A stretch of 64,000 nucleotides of DNA from Ulota crispa (Eukaryota; Streptophyta; Bryopsida; Orthotrichales; Orthotrichaceae), in the NCBI GenBank assembly GCA_963920765.1, contig OY987247.1:9148471-9212470 (forward strand), in the 5' to 3' direction. The notes beneath the pieces are model-generated. The model was not told the DNA's origin. It saw only the letters and a program-made list of their open reading frames with translations, and did no database searches. The position numbers and the translations under genes are program-made. How positions within the stretch are numbered: the stretch's first letter is position 1; each line of letters opens with the position of its first letter. Positions 12,151-23,626 of the stretch are shown here, one piece after another.

Positions 12151-12758
12151 CAATGAAAATACTTCAAAATTTCCCGCTCTCCTCCATTCCCTCCTTGCAA
12201 TTCCGTCATCGACGCTTCTCTTCGTTCTGAACTCCGGGAGCTTGTTCCCGAAGCTTTCTCCGGAAGCTTTTTCGTCGACCTCCGTCGTTGCCGCAGCAGC
12301 AGGCAGGTGAGAAGACTTTGCTTCGACAGGCTCCGTCGCACTCCTCTTATCAAAATCCAAGCATTTCCCGCTCTCGCGCTCTCTCGGCTTACCTTTCAGG
12401 TTGGAATTCACACCTTTCGCCTTTCTTTTTTTTCTTATGCATTTCGTCCAGGGCTTTCAAAGCTTCAAGTCTCGCGTCTTCGGCTTCAATTTACGCCCGT
12501 AATTTCACGCTTCTCGTTTCTATGAGCTTCTCTTCAACTTTCCTCGGACTTGAACAAGTATTTCGACCCTCGCATGCGTTATCACTTGTTTTTACCATTT
12601 GTTACGAGAGGCTCTGTTTTTAGGAAAATAGGAAACAGAGCAGAAGGTCGTTTGTGAAATGTTTTGCCGATATCGCGGATCGAGGCGGGAACTTCATCCC
12701 TCGCGTGCTCCAGCATGTCGTGAACAAATTGCTTGTGGATCGGCTTGCGAACAAGTGA
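12151..12758 (+). other. GC-richer gene-like patch with a possible small exon
   Basis: Base composition shifts to that of the known exons and UTRs nearby. A possible exon lies at about 12624-12758: it follows a pyrimidine-rich tract ending in AG and reads an uninterrupted, protein-like frame containing RGGNFIPRVLQHVVNKLL. It ends either at TGA 12756-12758 or at a donor GTGAGC at 12755. A possible upstream donor, CAGGTGAG, lies near 12304-12311. No initiator ATG could be tied to the frame and the product is not recognised. It could be a small gene, an untranslated leader or a relic. Confidence 0.3.
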
Positions 12759-13639
12759 GCAAATAAATTTTCCCTCACTTCTTTGCTTGTGATATTATTC
12801 CCTGGCGGACGGACGAAGAGGACGATTAGGCTCGAATCAGGTCTTAGGTTTTCTTTAGTGCAGTTTTGAGGAAGTCATTTGGAAACTTATGTTTGTGTTA
12901 ACAACGTCAATGACCGATTCTGGCCTTATGAAGTGTGACCTCATTTGAATGTAATTTTGTCAATAATCGTATGACTTGGACTTGTCATGAATGCCGTTAA
13001 TGTCTGAGCAAACTATGGTTTTGGTTCCTTGATGTGCTGTTACGTCGGTGATTTTGGCTGTATGTTAAAAACGAAAATTGCATGCTAAACCACAATATCT
13101 ATTATCAAAAACTTCATAATCACACATAGACTCTCCAATATTGTAAAAAGGAAGCTTTCCTCTTTTAACTGGTGTTTTAAATGTTCATTTTTAGAAGTTT
13201 TGAAATTTGTCGTTTGAAGTGATATGTTATAGTATGGATTTAAGACTCTGTGGTCCAAATTAGCATTTAGTGAATCTCTCAAAGATCTGCATCAATCAGA
13301 AGTTCTTTTTTAATAATTGAACAACCTCCGAAACTTGATATTGTTTGTTTATTTTGTGGTGTTTTCGATGATTGCTTGTAGTTATCATATTTTTTATGTC
13401 AAACTTTGTTTCAAGTGATTTCGATAGATATTGCAAAGGGTAAAAGGTTGCTAACGTAAGGTGCGCTTCTCCAGATGAGGACGACGGTGGGGGTCAGCTT
13501 CGTCACCTACTCTTGAATACTGCGTCGCTTTCAATACGCTTGTTTTTCTTTCTGCCGCTCACGCTCCTCCATTCCCTCTTTTCAAACCCTTTGCAACCTC
13601 ACCGTTCCCATCGTCTGCCCCTCTGGTCTCTCCTTTGCC
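12759..13639 (+). promoter_or_regulatory. Upstream region of MMS21
   Basis: Mostly AT-rich spacer. The last 150 bases are pyrimidine-rich and GC-richer, as expected for a plant 5' UTR before the ATG at 13640. No specific promoter element was assigned. Confidence 0.4.
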
Positions 13640-16439
13640 ATGGCCACGCCATCCGCGGACCGCGTGCGTTTTGCCGTGCAGTCGCTGCAATCGCGGACGC
13701 AGAACCTGCTGCAGGAATTCGACGGTACGATTCTCTACGCCAAGCTCGTGGCCGAGGATCTGGAGAAGCAGCACGACTCCGCCTCCGTGCAGGAGCTTCA
13801 GGATGCCACCCTCGACATTCTCACGTGCTCGAACGACCTCCGCAACTATAGCAAGGCCCTCGACACCGTAGGCGCCTCCTACCAACCCTCCTCCGAGGTA
13901 TTATATTCAAGCGAAAATTTCGTGGATACCCCTGAAGTTTGCAATAATTTCATAGATACCCCTGCTTTTTCAGAAATTTCAACAGATACCCTTGGACCAA
14001 AGTTTTTAAGCATTTTTTTGTTATGCATGTCACTTCCCTTCTCCCTTTGTGTACACACTACTTCTTTCTTGTTATGGATGCACATAAAGGAAGAAGGGAA
14101 TTGACATGCACAACAAGAAAAACACCTGAAAGTTTTGGTCCAAGGGTATCTGTGAAATTTCTGAAAAAGCAGGGGTATCTACGAAAATATTGCAAACTTC
14201 AGGGGTATCTATGAAATTATTGCAAACTTCAGGGGTGTCTATGAAATTATTGCAAACTTCAGGGGTATCCATGAAAATTTCCCTATATTCAGTTACTTCC
14301 TCCTGTTCCATTTGACCAAATGACCCGATTCAATTGCATTGTTAAATATGTCCAATCAAATTTTGTATTTGAAACCGTGAATCTTTGGTCCGCTAGGGAT
14401 CAATTTTCGTCCGCCCGACCCTGATTCCGACTCTCAAGCTTCTTCATTCGTGTGTTGAGTGCATAGGTGACGGACTTTAAGAAACTGCTCAAGGGTCGTG
14501 TGAAGGACCTGGACGAGGAATCTCCATTTGACCCTGAAAAGCATGAATTTCTGAAACAGTTCAAAGAGGCTGTGTGGGTACGTTTCTACTTCTCGTAGTT
14601 GATTCTGTTGCTTTCCCGTCATCTGGAATGCTGGAGCCAGGTCTCGAGCACCGTAGAGGTCTATGATGTGCAGCACTTATTATTTGAAAACATTTGAGGT
14701 CAGGATTTCAAGAATTACTGGGGTGCAAGAGAGTAAGAGTGTGAACCTTTGCATGCTAATCCCATTCTCCAACCAAAATAGCAACTCATTTTGCTTGATG
14801 CCGATATTAGTTTCAAAGTTTTCATAGTGACTGCCAAGATTTTCACAAAAGAAATACAATGTGGCGGACCTAATTTTGTTGAGACAATTATTTATTTTGA
14901 CATAACAATGCTGGAGATCATAGTCAATCAAGGTAACGAGGATTTTGGATTAGCGACAGAGTCTTAATAATGTGTAGGGCAAGAGAATTCACGTGATTTA
15001 ACCTTTACATTGGCAAGTTGTTCTTTCATGACTATGATGTCTGCAGTGTTTGGACAAGGATCCTGGAAGGTGGAGGATCTCTTTTATGATTTATTGTAAA
15101 ATGCAGTTGAAATGTCATCGTGATCGCCTAGAGTTGTTTGGAACTGCTAGGAGGCAGTTCACTAGGACTTCTGAAAATGCAGGATCTTAGGATGTTGTCT
15201 GTATCTGATTTCTCTTAAATCTTCAGGCCTTATTGGTGTAGAATTTAAGAGGTCTGTTAAATATCATGGAAGGAGGTTCTCCTGTTGCCGTTTTTTATCT
15301 TTGTGTGTTTTGCGCCAGAAAGTACACCATGCAGGAGAGCCAATGCCCGGGCAGGAACAGGAAGAAATTGTTGTTATGGCTGGTTCTCAAACGCTTCCCA
15401 ATACATCTTGCCCACTAAGCGGAAAACCTGTGGATCAACTTGCGTATCCTGTTCGCAGGTGAGACGGCAGTACAAATATTCGCGTATCTATTACTTGGTT
15501 TTGGTGTTGTCGAGTGACTGCTTGGCAAGCATGCAAACGACAGAGTCACATGTAATGAGTAGGAAGAATTGATAATGAGCACAACTTTGACTAACTCTAG
15601 ACTATTTTGTTAAATCGGAACCATCACCAGGTCTTCGATCCTTGCGCAGAAAAAGTAGGTCGATAATTAATTCAATCATTTTTTAAAGTGTCAAACTTTA
15701 ATTTCCAGTACGTTTGAAATATTTTCAGAGGGAATTTCAGGTGTTTTTCAGTCACTTTCGTTGCTTCTGATTGTTTTATCTTAAACTATGTAGGGCTGAG
15801 TGGCTCTATGGAAACTTGATCGTTGCCTAACATTTGACCTACATTGTTTGTATAGATTTATTTTCCTTAGAATTACCTAATTTTGAGTTAATGACTCGTT
15901 GGTGGGTTACTCAGGATCCAATTATGCTTGCAATCTGAAGTTTTTGTTTCTTTTTCATTCTTGCAGTCAACAGTGCAAGCACATTTATGAGCGCGCCGCT
16001 GTTTTTACCTATATTAGAAAGCATCTAGCTGAAACGCAATCCAGAAGGCATCATCGTTCAATTCCCTGCAAATGTGCCGCTGCTGGTGAGTATTTTGACT
16101 ATTTTGCAAATTTACTGGAGAAATTATTCCTGCAGACACGCGTGCACATGTTCATGCTGCACTAGTACAACACCCACTCCCTGAAGGCATTCGAGAACAC
16201 GGTTTGTTACAATCAATACTTCCCAGTTGGGCCTGATCCGTCATATTTGCCGTTTGCTTGCAGGTTGCCCTGGCAATTTGGTCGAAGAGCAGTTAATTTG
16301 TGACGGTTCGTTGAAGATAGAAATCCAAGAATTTATGCTGCGGCAACGATCCAGCAATGTTGATACTGTTGCTGATTGCACCTATCTTGAGGAAGATGAC
16401 GACACTCCTTTGAAACCTGATCCTTGTCGACAGTTCTAG
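13640..16439 (+). CDS. MMS21: E3 SUMO-protein ligase MMS21/NSE2, SMC5/6 complex subunit
   Basis: Attaches SUMO to targets as the ligase arm of the SMC5/6 DNA-repair complex in the nucleus. In Arabidopsis the orthologue (HPY2) also restrains endoreduplication. Exons 13640-13897, 14467-14577, 15319-15458, 15967-16085, 16264-16439: 804 bp, 267 aa, slightly longer than the Arabidopsis protein (about 250). Residues 1-125 form the helical SMC5-binding part, with LTDFKKLL-like text at the exon 1/2 junction and FKEAVW at the end of exon 2. The SP-RING follows: CPLSGKPV at 154-161, then zinc ligands C173, H175, C206 and C211 (C-x-H and C-x4-C as in the family). The tail is acidic (LEEDDD). All introns are GT..AG with compatible phases. 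Intron 1 carries a fold-back repeat. Confidence 0.94.
13911..14283. repeat. Fold-back MITE T in MMS21 intron 1
   Basis: Inverted termini GCGAAAATTTCGTGGATACC and its mate ending GAAAATTTCCC. Both arms carry tandem copies of a roughly 30 bp unit containing TTGCAAACTTCAGGGGTATC; the right arm has about three. Flanks TATATTCAA (13902-13910) and TATATTCAG (14284-14292) form a 9 bp target duplication with one mismatch. The insert begins only 13 bases after the splice donor at 13898. Confidence 0.8.
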
Positions 16440-17250
16440 ATTTTCTCTATGACAGATTCGTAAGATTTAGGAGGTGGATTGGTTGCCAATCTTCCAGACG
16501 GCAAATGATCTACACTCTGCAAGGGAGGACATGGTCTGCAGCAATGGGTTAGTGTAAAAAAACGGTGATTCTAGTAACGGAGATTGTGCTATTGGATTAA
16601 CGGTGTGGACGAGATAGATCTAAAGAAAAGAGGTGTTACTACATCTGCTGGAGAATATTCAGAGTCGGTCGTCATGATATGGTTGTGTACAGGATTTATA
16701 GTCTTTGTCTTTTTGTAGAAATTTTTGTCCAGGTAAGTTAGGCTGATTAATGTAGAACGCTTGACAGCACCATGATGTTAAGCATCGCTACGTTCTGAGG
16801 GCCCTAAGAATGTCTGAGGACAGCACAAATCTTGTTGAAATCTTCGTTAATCTAAGGTATGAGCTTTCGGATTTGCCACTTATTACAATGAAGCAATTAT
16901 CGCCTGGAATTTGGATGTACAGTAGGAACGCTGCAGTGTGTTTTTTCTTAATAACAGGAAGCTGATTTGCTGAATTGGGAATACAGAGCTTGAACTTTGG
17001 CCCAATAGAGAGGCGTCTAATTCAAAAATCACCAAGGGCAGCAAAATTTAAAAGATCGTATGGTGAGGCACCAATTTTTGGTCGAAGCGCAGTGGACTCA
17101 AAATAAATCATTGTGGAAAATGAATTCCTGAAGGACTTGGGACAATGCTTCTTTAATTCCAGTAATGATGTACTTTTTGCATTTGAATAAATGAATGTCA
17201 CATATTGTGACGGCATAGTAAGGGCTCAAATTATTCATGTTCCTACGGCA
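16440..17250 (+). other. 3' UTR and downstream flank of MMS21
   Basis: Moderate GC content continues to about 16.95 kb, consistent with a long 3' UTR, then drops. No polyadenylation site was assigned. Confidence 0.35.
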
Positions 17251-18420
17251 CTTGTTGAAAACCGTGATTCATATTTTAAAATACTTTGCTATAGGTTCTC
17301 TAATTTTCTAAGGTTAATTAACTTTTTGACACAATCTCAATGCATTTCCAATACGTTCCCATAGACAGTTCCATATGCATGTGGAGGTTCTTAGTTTTTG
17401 GCAAAATAATGCTTAAATAAAGTTTATTCCAATGATTTTATTTACATGGTTTTAGGATTGTTTACATACAATTTTAGGCAGTTTTCAAAATTCGACATAA
17501 AAATTAAATTTGTGGCTCATGACTTATAACGCTTAGCTCATACTATAGCATTTTTTTCTTCCAACATTAAATGTTTGCCTAAAAATAATAAATTTTGAAA
17601 CATTTTGTATATTGAATGATATAAAACATTCATAAAACGGCTAAGGAATTTATACATTGATTTTTCAAAGTCAATGTAGAAATCAAGATGAAAATGCCAT
17701 TAATAATTGAAGTGTCCTAATTTTTTTGAGTTTGATGAAGCACAAGCCCTACACTTGAGGTATGCACGAGACTTGTACTTCTGCAAAGTTTCTATTATTA
17801 TTATCAGTTTAATCAAGTAAACCTTATATAATATGTTAATTTGTTGAAAATTTACTCTTTATTCTATAATCAAGTTTGTTAATATCAATTTTTGTGTTCC
17901 ATAATTGAAAAAAATAATAATCTTAAAATGAATTAACGACTAAAAAAAGATTAAATGTATGTACTTAAAATTTGCAAAATGATAAGTTTAATACATTTAT
18001 TTATTGCTTAGTATTTGTTATACCAATAAACACTTTAAAGATGAAATCTTTTAGGTATTGAAATTTATGCAAAATAACATTAAATGTACTATATGTAAAA
18101 AAATTATACATTTGTTCTATATAAATTACAAGGTTTCAAAATAAATCAAAATCAATAATGCAAAAATTTAAGATTTAAAAAATTTAAATATCAATTTAAA
18201 AAATAATAATAATTTGAATATTAAATAAAACAGGAGGAATAAAAACAAATTCATTAAAAACAAATTTAACTGATTTTATAAGATACCATGCAAAACTTTG
18301 GAGTTTATCAATTAAAAGCTTTAAAATTTAAAATTAACACTTTTGAGATCAAAGTTTATTTTTTAAATATTTTTACAATTTTATATTTCACCCAATTATT
18401 TTAAGTTTTTTTTGTTTTGT
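17251..18420. other. Very AT-rich spacer
   Basis: Among the most AT-rich stretches of the window. It holds no recognised gene, RNA or element ends. Confidence 0.5.
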
Positions 18421-18899
18421 TTTAGAACCCGATTGTGTTTACATTTTCCTCATGAGTGAAGGAAAAAGCGCTCACATAATGGTGCGTCTGTTGAGAGAAT
18501 TACTAATTTTCTTTAGTTTATAAGATGGTTAGGACACAATGAGTGACAAAGTTGCATCTAGAGAACATATTTTTGAAGATTCAAAATCTCTTTGCTTTTG
18601 ACGTTTTGTCAACTGATGAGTCCGTCCCTTTTAGCATTTCATGAGCGCTAGACTTTTCTTACAAGTATAAAACCTTAACCAAACATTATAAACCAACTAA
18701 AGAGAGACCTTGTAATAACAAAGATCATAAGAAACTAATGCTTGGAGATTTGTTGTTTTGACTATCCAAATTCGGCATTTTGTTTGAGTTTTGGGAATCT
18801 CTAGTGATTATGTATTTGCGTTATTATAATGCCTATACTTTAGAAATAATGGAAGCTCGTTGTAGGAGTTTGTTTGGAGTTTCTTATGAGAAATTTGCA

Positions 18900-19420
18900 A
18901 GACACCTTTTGTTTTATTGGCAAGTGGTATTTGTTTACTAGGTGTTTGAGAGCAACTTCAACCGTGTTTGTTTTAACGAATAGATTCCTTTGGATTTTGG
19001 GCTAGCAATAAGTGAACTACCGTTGGTAGACATTTGATATACAACACCAAAACTCATCGAAGACAAAGATAACAAATTCTACAGGTTTTGCTATAATGAC
19101 TACACTTATCAGACGCACGACATACAAAATCCGTCTCTCACTTCATGTGACTTCCGCATTTATTATCTCAACTCAATTAACCCCTTAATGTTAAATGGAT
19201 GTCAAAGGATATCCATAACATTAGTTCATCTCCGTCTTGATAGTGTTAGCCACGTTGCGTACATTTTTAAGTACTGCAAAGTTTGCAAGCCGCGCTAAGA
19301 ACGTGGAAGACTTACGGTTGTGCAATTTTCAGGGAATTGAATTGGTAGACTCTCACCACTCGTACTTCCACCCGTTATTTTATAGTCATTTTTGTCAACG
19401 TTTTTGTTAAAAGTTGTCAT
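18900..19420 (+). pseudogene. Decayed coding sequence, unknown origin (part 1)
   Basis: Around 18990-19180 and again about 19200-19290, frames read protein-like text for tens of residues, interrupted by stops and frame changes. The composition differs from the surrounding repeats. The product was not recognised. It may belong to the same decayed element as 19.67-20.08 and 21.56-22.12 kb. Transposon or viral origin is possible but unproven. Confidence 0.3.
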
Positions 19421-19673
19421 GATTTGTAAACAACACATTGTTTGTTAACTAGCGATTGTAAGACAGTCATAGAGAACGTATCCTACCTGTAGCAAAACAA
19501 TTACTTGGTTGTCAATATGAGTTCCTATCTGATCTGATTAAAATTATGAGCGTATTGATTTGCGAGGACCATGCTTTAGCACCTAAAGAATAGTCTATAT
19601 AGTTACTACTCTTCTATATTATATTATAAGAATTTTATATAAGATTAAATTTGATTTGTTTTTATTTTATTAA

Positions 19674-20082
19674 ATGTCTTCAAGGCCTATTAATACACCA
19701 CTTCTAGATAGAATGTTACAATCTAAAGCTTGTAGTTCTATAGCAAATAGTAGAGATCAAATTCTTCCTCCAACGCCGCAAAGAGCGCAAGACTTGTTAA
19801 ATACCACTACACGCTAGAACCAGAGATAAAACCAAACTTTCCAATGAATTATCTGGAATAATTGGTCGATCTAGATCCAGCACCAGAAATAGACTCTATG
19901 ATATTATCAAGGAGTCTACCTATTCTGGTACCTTACAATTATAGGACTTAATTGCCCCACAAAATATAACACAAGAAGCAAATAAGATTTGAACTCTAAA
20001 ACTTTATGTTAATATTTTAGAAAGGACCCCAAATCTTCCTAGAAGCAAAATTAGCAAAAAACTTTCAAAAAACATTACATGA
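19674..20082 (+). pseudogene. Decayed coding sequence, unknown origin (part 2)
   Basis: A 47-residue open stretch starts at ATG 19674 and stops at TAG 19815-19817. A shifted frame entered at about 19813 continues protein-like for some 90 codons with two in-frame stops (TAG, TGA). That is the pattern of a single ancestral frame broken by a frameshift and two nonsense changes. The text is polar, with a helix-turn-helix-like segment (LSNELSGIIGRSRSSTRN). No family was identified. Confidence 0.4.
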
Positions 20083-21559
20083 ACACAAAATTGCAATAAA
20101 TTCATTTAGTTGCAAATTTATCAAATGAAAACAAGGGGTGCAAAAGTAAGAAAAAAAATGTACTACGTACGAACTCACAATTCATTTAAAGAGTGGTCTT
20201 TGGCTCCTTAACTTTCTTTTTCCTCCAATTCTTAAACTAACTAATAATATAAAATTGGATTTACATACTAACTTTTGGAGAAATGTTCTAAATTACAAAC
20301 AAATGGTGCCATTAGTTTTAGAATACTAAAATTAGTTAGTTCAAACACCTAAAACTCTTAATTCCAATAGTTAAAACTTAAAAGCCTAAAAATAGTCAAA
20401 ATATGAAAGATAAAACTTCAAAGTATGGAATTTAATTTTTTTTTAAAACTTTAACTTCACCAACTTGTTTAAAAAGTTGTGGGAGTGGAAAAATATTATT
20501 CTTTTGTTGAATTTAGACCTCGGAGTCTTCCAGAATTGCGATCAACGCTTTGTCTGTTGGTTGAGTTGTATGTCACGGGACGTGGCGTTGAGGGTCTCTC
20601 CGCATTGTGATGTTTTGCATAGATTAATTTGTTGCTAATTCACGGGTTTAGAGATGTGCGTCTAGTATAAGTCATTTTTCTAATGAATGAATTTCATCCA
20701 TTAGGGTTGAGTATGTGTATGTAGTGCACACAAGCTCTTGACTTGACTTTCTTTGTCAAGTCAAGCTTTGTGAGTGAATTTAGAGTTTTTAATGATTATC
20801 TTTGCTTATAAGTGATGTTCATTAGTAAAACTAACTATTTTTCTACCATTTCGTCTTGTTGATTTTCTTTTGGTGGAGTGCAAGACGCTTGACTTCAAAT
20901 GAATTAGAACCTAATCAAGGTTGTATTGTATATATACTAATAGTTCAGTTGGTTTTTTATTTTATTATGGAATTGGGATTTTTAATCTATTTTGTTTAGC
21001 AATCTTGCTTTACACGACATGTTAAAATTGTCCAAATCGTCCAAAATCATCCCTTGAGGTAGATCTCGCGTTTGAAATGCCTTCAAATTTGTCGGAGTAT
21101 TATTTTATTACAATATAACATATTCTAATTTTTTGTGGGATTTTACTGCTAATTGAAATTTTTCTAAAAATATTTCATTGTTAATTTTTGCGGTTGATCG
21201 TCTGGTGAGAGCGATCTGGCAGTCGAAATTTTTTGGAATTGTTTGTGGAACCTTCCATGGGATCCTACAACATTTAGGCAAATTTTTATTTTTAGTCCAA
21301 TTTCCTTAAATCATTCCCGATTTGAAATTGGCTCTACCCTTATCCTATTATTTATAGTTTTACTCTATTTAACTACTTTTAATTTACAAAAAATATGAAA
21401 TAGGTAGTAAAAAATATAGGGCATATCTATGTACATCTAACTACTTTTTAAAATTAGCTTTTGTTACTTTTTAGGGCTTTTTGACGCTTTTTGTACTAAT
21501 TTTTATAAAAACAAAAATAAAAAGTGAGCTTTTAACCCAATGTGCTAACCTTGGGGCGC
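20083..21559. other. AT-rich spacer
   Basis: No gene or element ends recognised. A short slightly GC-richer segment lies near 20520-20600. Confidence 0.4.
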
Positions 21560-22120
21560 ACAATTATTTAAAGACATTTTGCAATAACAAGGGCAAAATC
21601 AACATTAGTAACATCCATCTCATTGAGTTTACCATCATCCAAGAGCATCAAATAAAGAAAGATTCAATATTATTTCAGAACGGCCGCCAATTGTTTCTTG
21701 CAATACATGTTGTGGTTGACATGTTATTGGATAGTGTTAGGTTGGAAATAATATTGTATGCAAACGTTGTGACAATCATTTTACAAATATGTGTAGACTT
21801 CCAGACAAGATTATACCACTAAACTTTACGTCTAGAAAATATCCTAAACATGTTCAGGATAACTAAAGAAGTGTCCGATTTTTGAAACCTCAATAAGAAC
21901 CTGATCCACCTAACATGTATTATGACTGTAGAAATCATAAACAAACTGAAATCGCACCTACAAGTTTGCAAACTGCCAAAAGAATCATTCCATTATCTAG
22001 TGATTATAACACTTATGATGCTAGATATGTGGATGTTAGTATTAGAGAGTACTAATTGCGGATCCATTCATTATTCTAACTTGGTTGAAGTAAAATCATT
22101 AAAAAAAAAAATGTGGTAAA
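21560..22120 (+). pseudogene. Decayed coding sequence, unknown origin (part 3)
   Basis: Between about 21680 and 22060 one frame reads cysteine-containing, protein-like text (short CNTC and CKRC pairs, then a proline- and tyrosine-containing stretch) broken by several stops. Other frames are open only because of AT-rich codons. The family is unknown. It is listed because codon-like structure is stronger here than in the neighbouring repeats. Confidence 0.25.
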
Positions 22121-22130
22121 ATAAAAATTG

Positions 22131-22640
22131 CATTTGCACACTAAATTAAAATCTCCAACTACAAGAAGAGTAAAAGAAAAAATAACAAGATTAAAAAAAG
22201 ACATACATTAATAAAACTTTCACATCCAATTTTTTTTTTACATCTATTCTTTTCTATTAGAAATGTAGAAATAACTTTTCAATTTTTAATCCTTGAATTA
22301 ATGTGGCATTGTATAATTGGCCCAAAAGAAAATTAAAAGTTTCTTTTTTAAAATTTTAATCCATTCAAAACTTCAAAATTCAATAACTTTTCTATCATAG
22401 ACCCAAATGCCATGTAACTAAGCTTGTGCACGCCTTCTTGCTGAGAGCTTTCCAATGGTACAAAGCACACAACAGAGAGACACACATTCCACGAGATTTC
22501 AATGTGACAAACAAACAAACAGCCTCATTTAAAGTATTAATGCTAGATAGATGACCGTATCTACTCCTCTATAATGCTATATAGTGGCCTTTATAATGGT
22601 GTGGCAGGTAGCCAACTATTATAATATTGTTTCCTAAAGT
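22131..22640. other. Unassigned AT-rich spacer
   Basis: No gene seen. It leads into a family B half element. Confidence 0.4.
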
Positions 22641-22908
22641 AACAAAAGTCAACAATGCATGGTGCCCTTACAAAAATTGCAGAAAAGGCAACATGGGACC
22701 TAACACCATGTCTTTGAATCTTCTTGCAATTTAAGTTACCTAAAAATATGACTACAGTTGGTGAGATTTTTTTGCTTATCACAATGCACCATGTATTTAT
22801 GATTACTTCTAAAAAAACTCCAAGAGAAAAACAACTTTTTTATAGTACAAAGAGTTTATTTGGCGACCAAAGGATGTTTGTTTGTCTCCTTTGATGTTTA
22901 AGGGTTAA
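22641..22908. repeat. Family B TTAA element, right half
   Basis: Matches 1-253 (GCATGGTGCCCTTAC, ACCTAACACCATGTC) and ends GATGTTTAAGGGTTAA at 22905-22908. The left partner was not found upstream. Confidence 0.65.
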
Positions 22909-23400
22909 CCCCTAAAGGATGTTGCCTACCAAAAGTGTTGGTTGTATTCATATGAGGACCATTTAGTGCTTGAAAAAATGGCTTTATGACTAATGTAAAA
23001 AATTCCCCAAAAAATCATAGTTGACTAGTAGTATGTTTAGAATTTGGTTTAAAATTTATAGCTCCAATGGGATTCATGTGCTACCCAAATATCCCATCTA
23101 TTTACAACTTAGGAGAGCGCATACAATACAACAACATCCTTTGTCTAGAGAGAAATTTTAGCTTCACCAACTAAAATTTGACATTTCCCAGTTTCAACCA
23201 AACTTTCACTAACACTGGCCAGTTATTTTCTGTAAAACTTCTAAATTTCTACTGTAATATACTATGTTTAGATTTCTTTTGGAGAAAAAGACCAATATTT
23301 TAGCAGTTAGTTCTAGGTTTCAATAGGATTTCTTGCAATTTCAATCAACTGACAATACACTGACCCGTTGGTTCTCCCCAAATGTTGCTTCAGGGGTTAA
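22905..23400. repeat. TTAA element H
   Basis: Left end TTAACCCCTAAAGGATGTTG, right end ATGTTGCTTCAGGGGTTAA. It shares its left TTAA with the preceding family B half. Internal text (GAGAAATTTTAGCTTCAC and the distal part) resembles a dispersed segment at 39.27-39.56 kb. Confidence 0.65.
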
Positions 23401-23626
23401 TCCTGGAATGACCAAGCAACCCTTTGCAGCCAATACAAAACGAAGTATTTTTAATGTTTTTGGAGTGCATCCCACCTTTATTACATTTGAAATCAACAAA
23501 GAAGTTACAATATAGATCAATGTTGTTCTAGTGAGGTAGTCAAAATCCCAAATTAAAACTTTTTGTTGGTAGCAAATGCCGGTTATACATCAATGTATAT
23601 AATACGTATTATAGTAGCTCGGTCTT

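Noticed and set aside
13513..13851. Open frame overlapping the start of MMS21
   Set aside because: Different frame from the conserved MMS21 protein. It is a shadow of the real exon and its leader.
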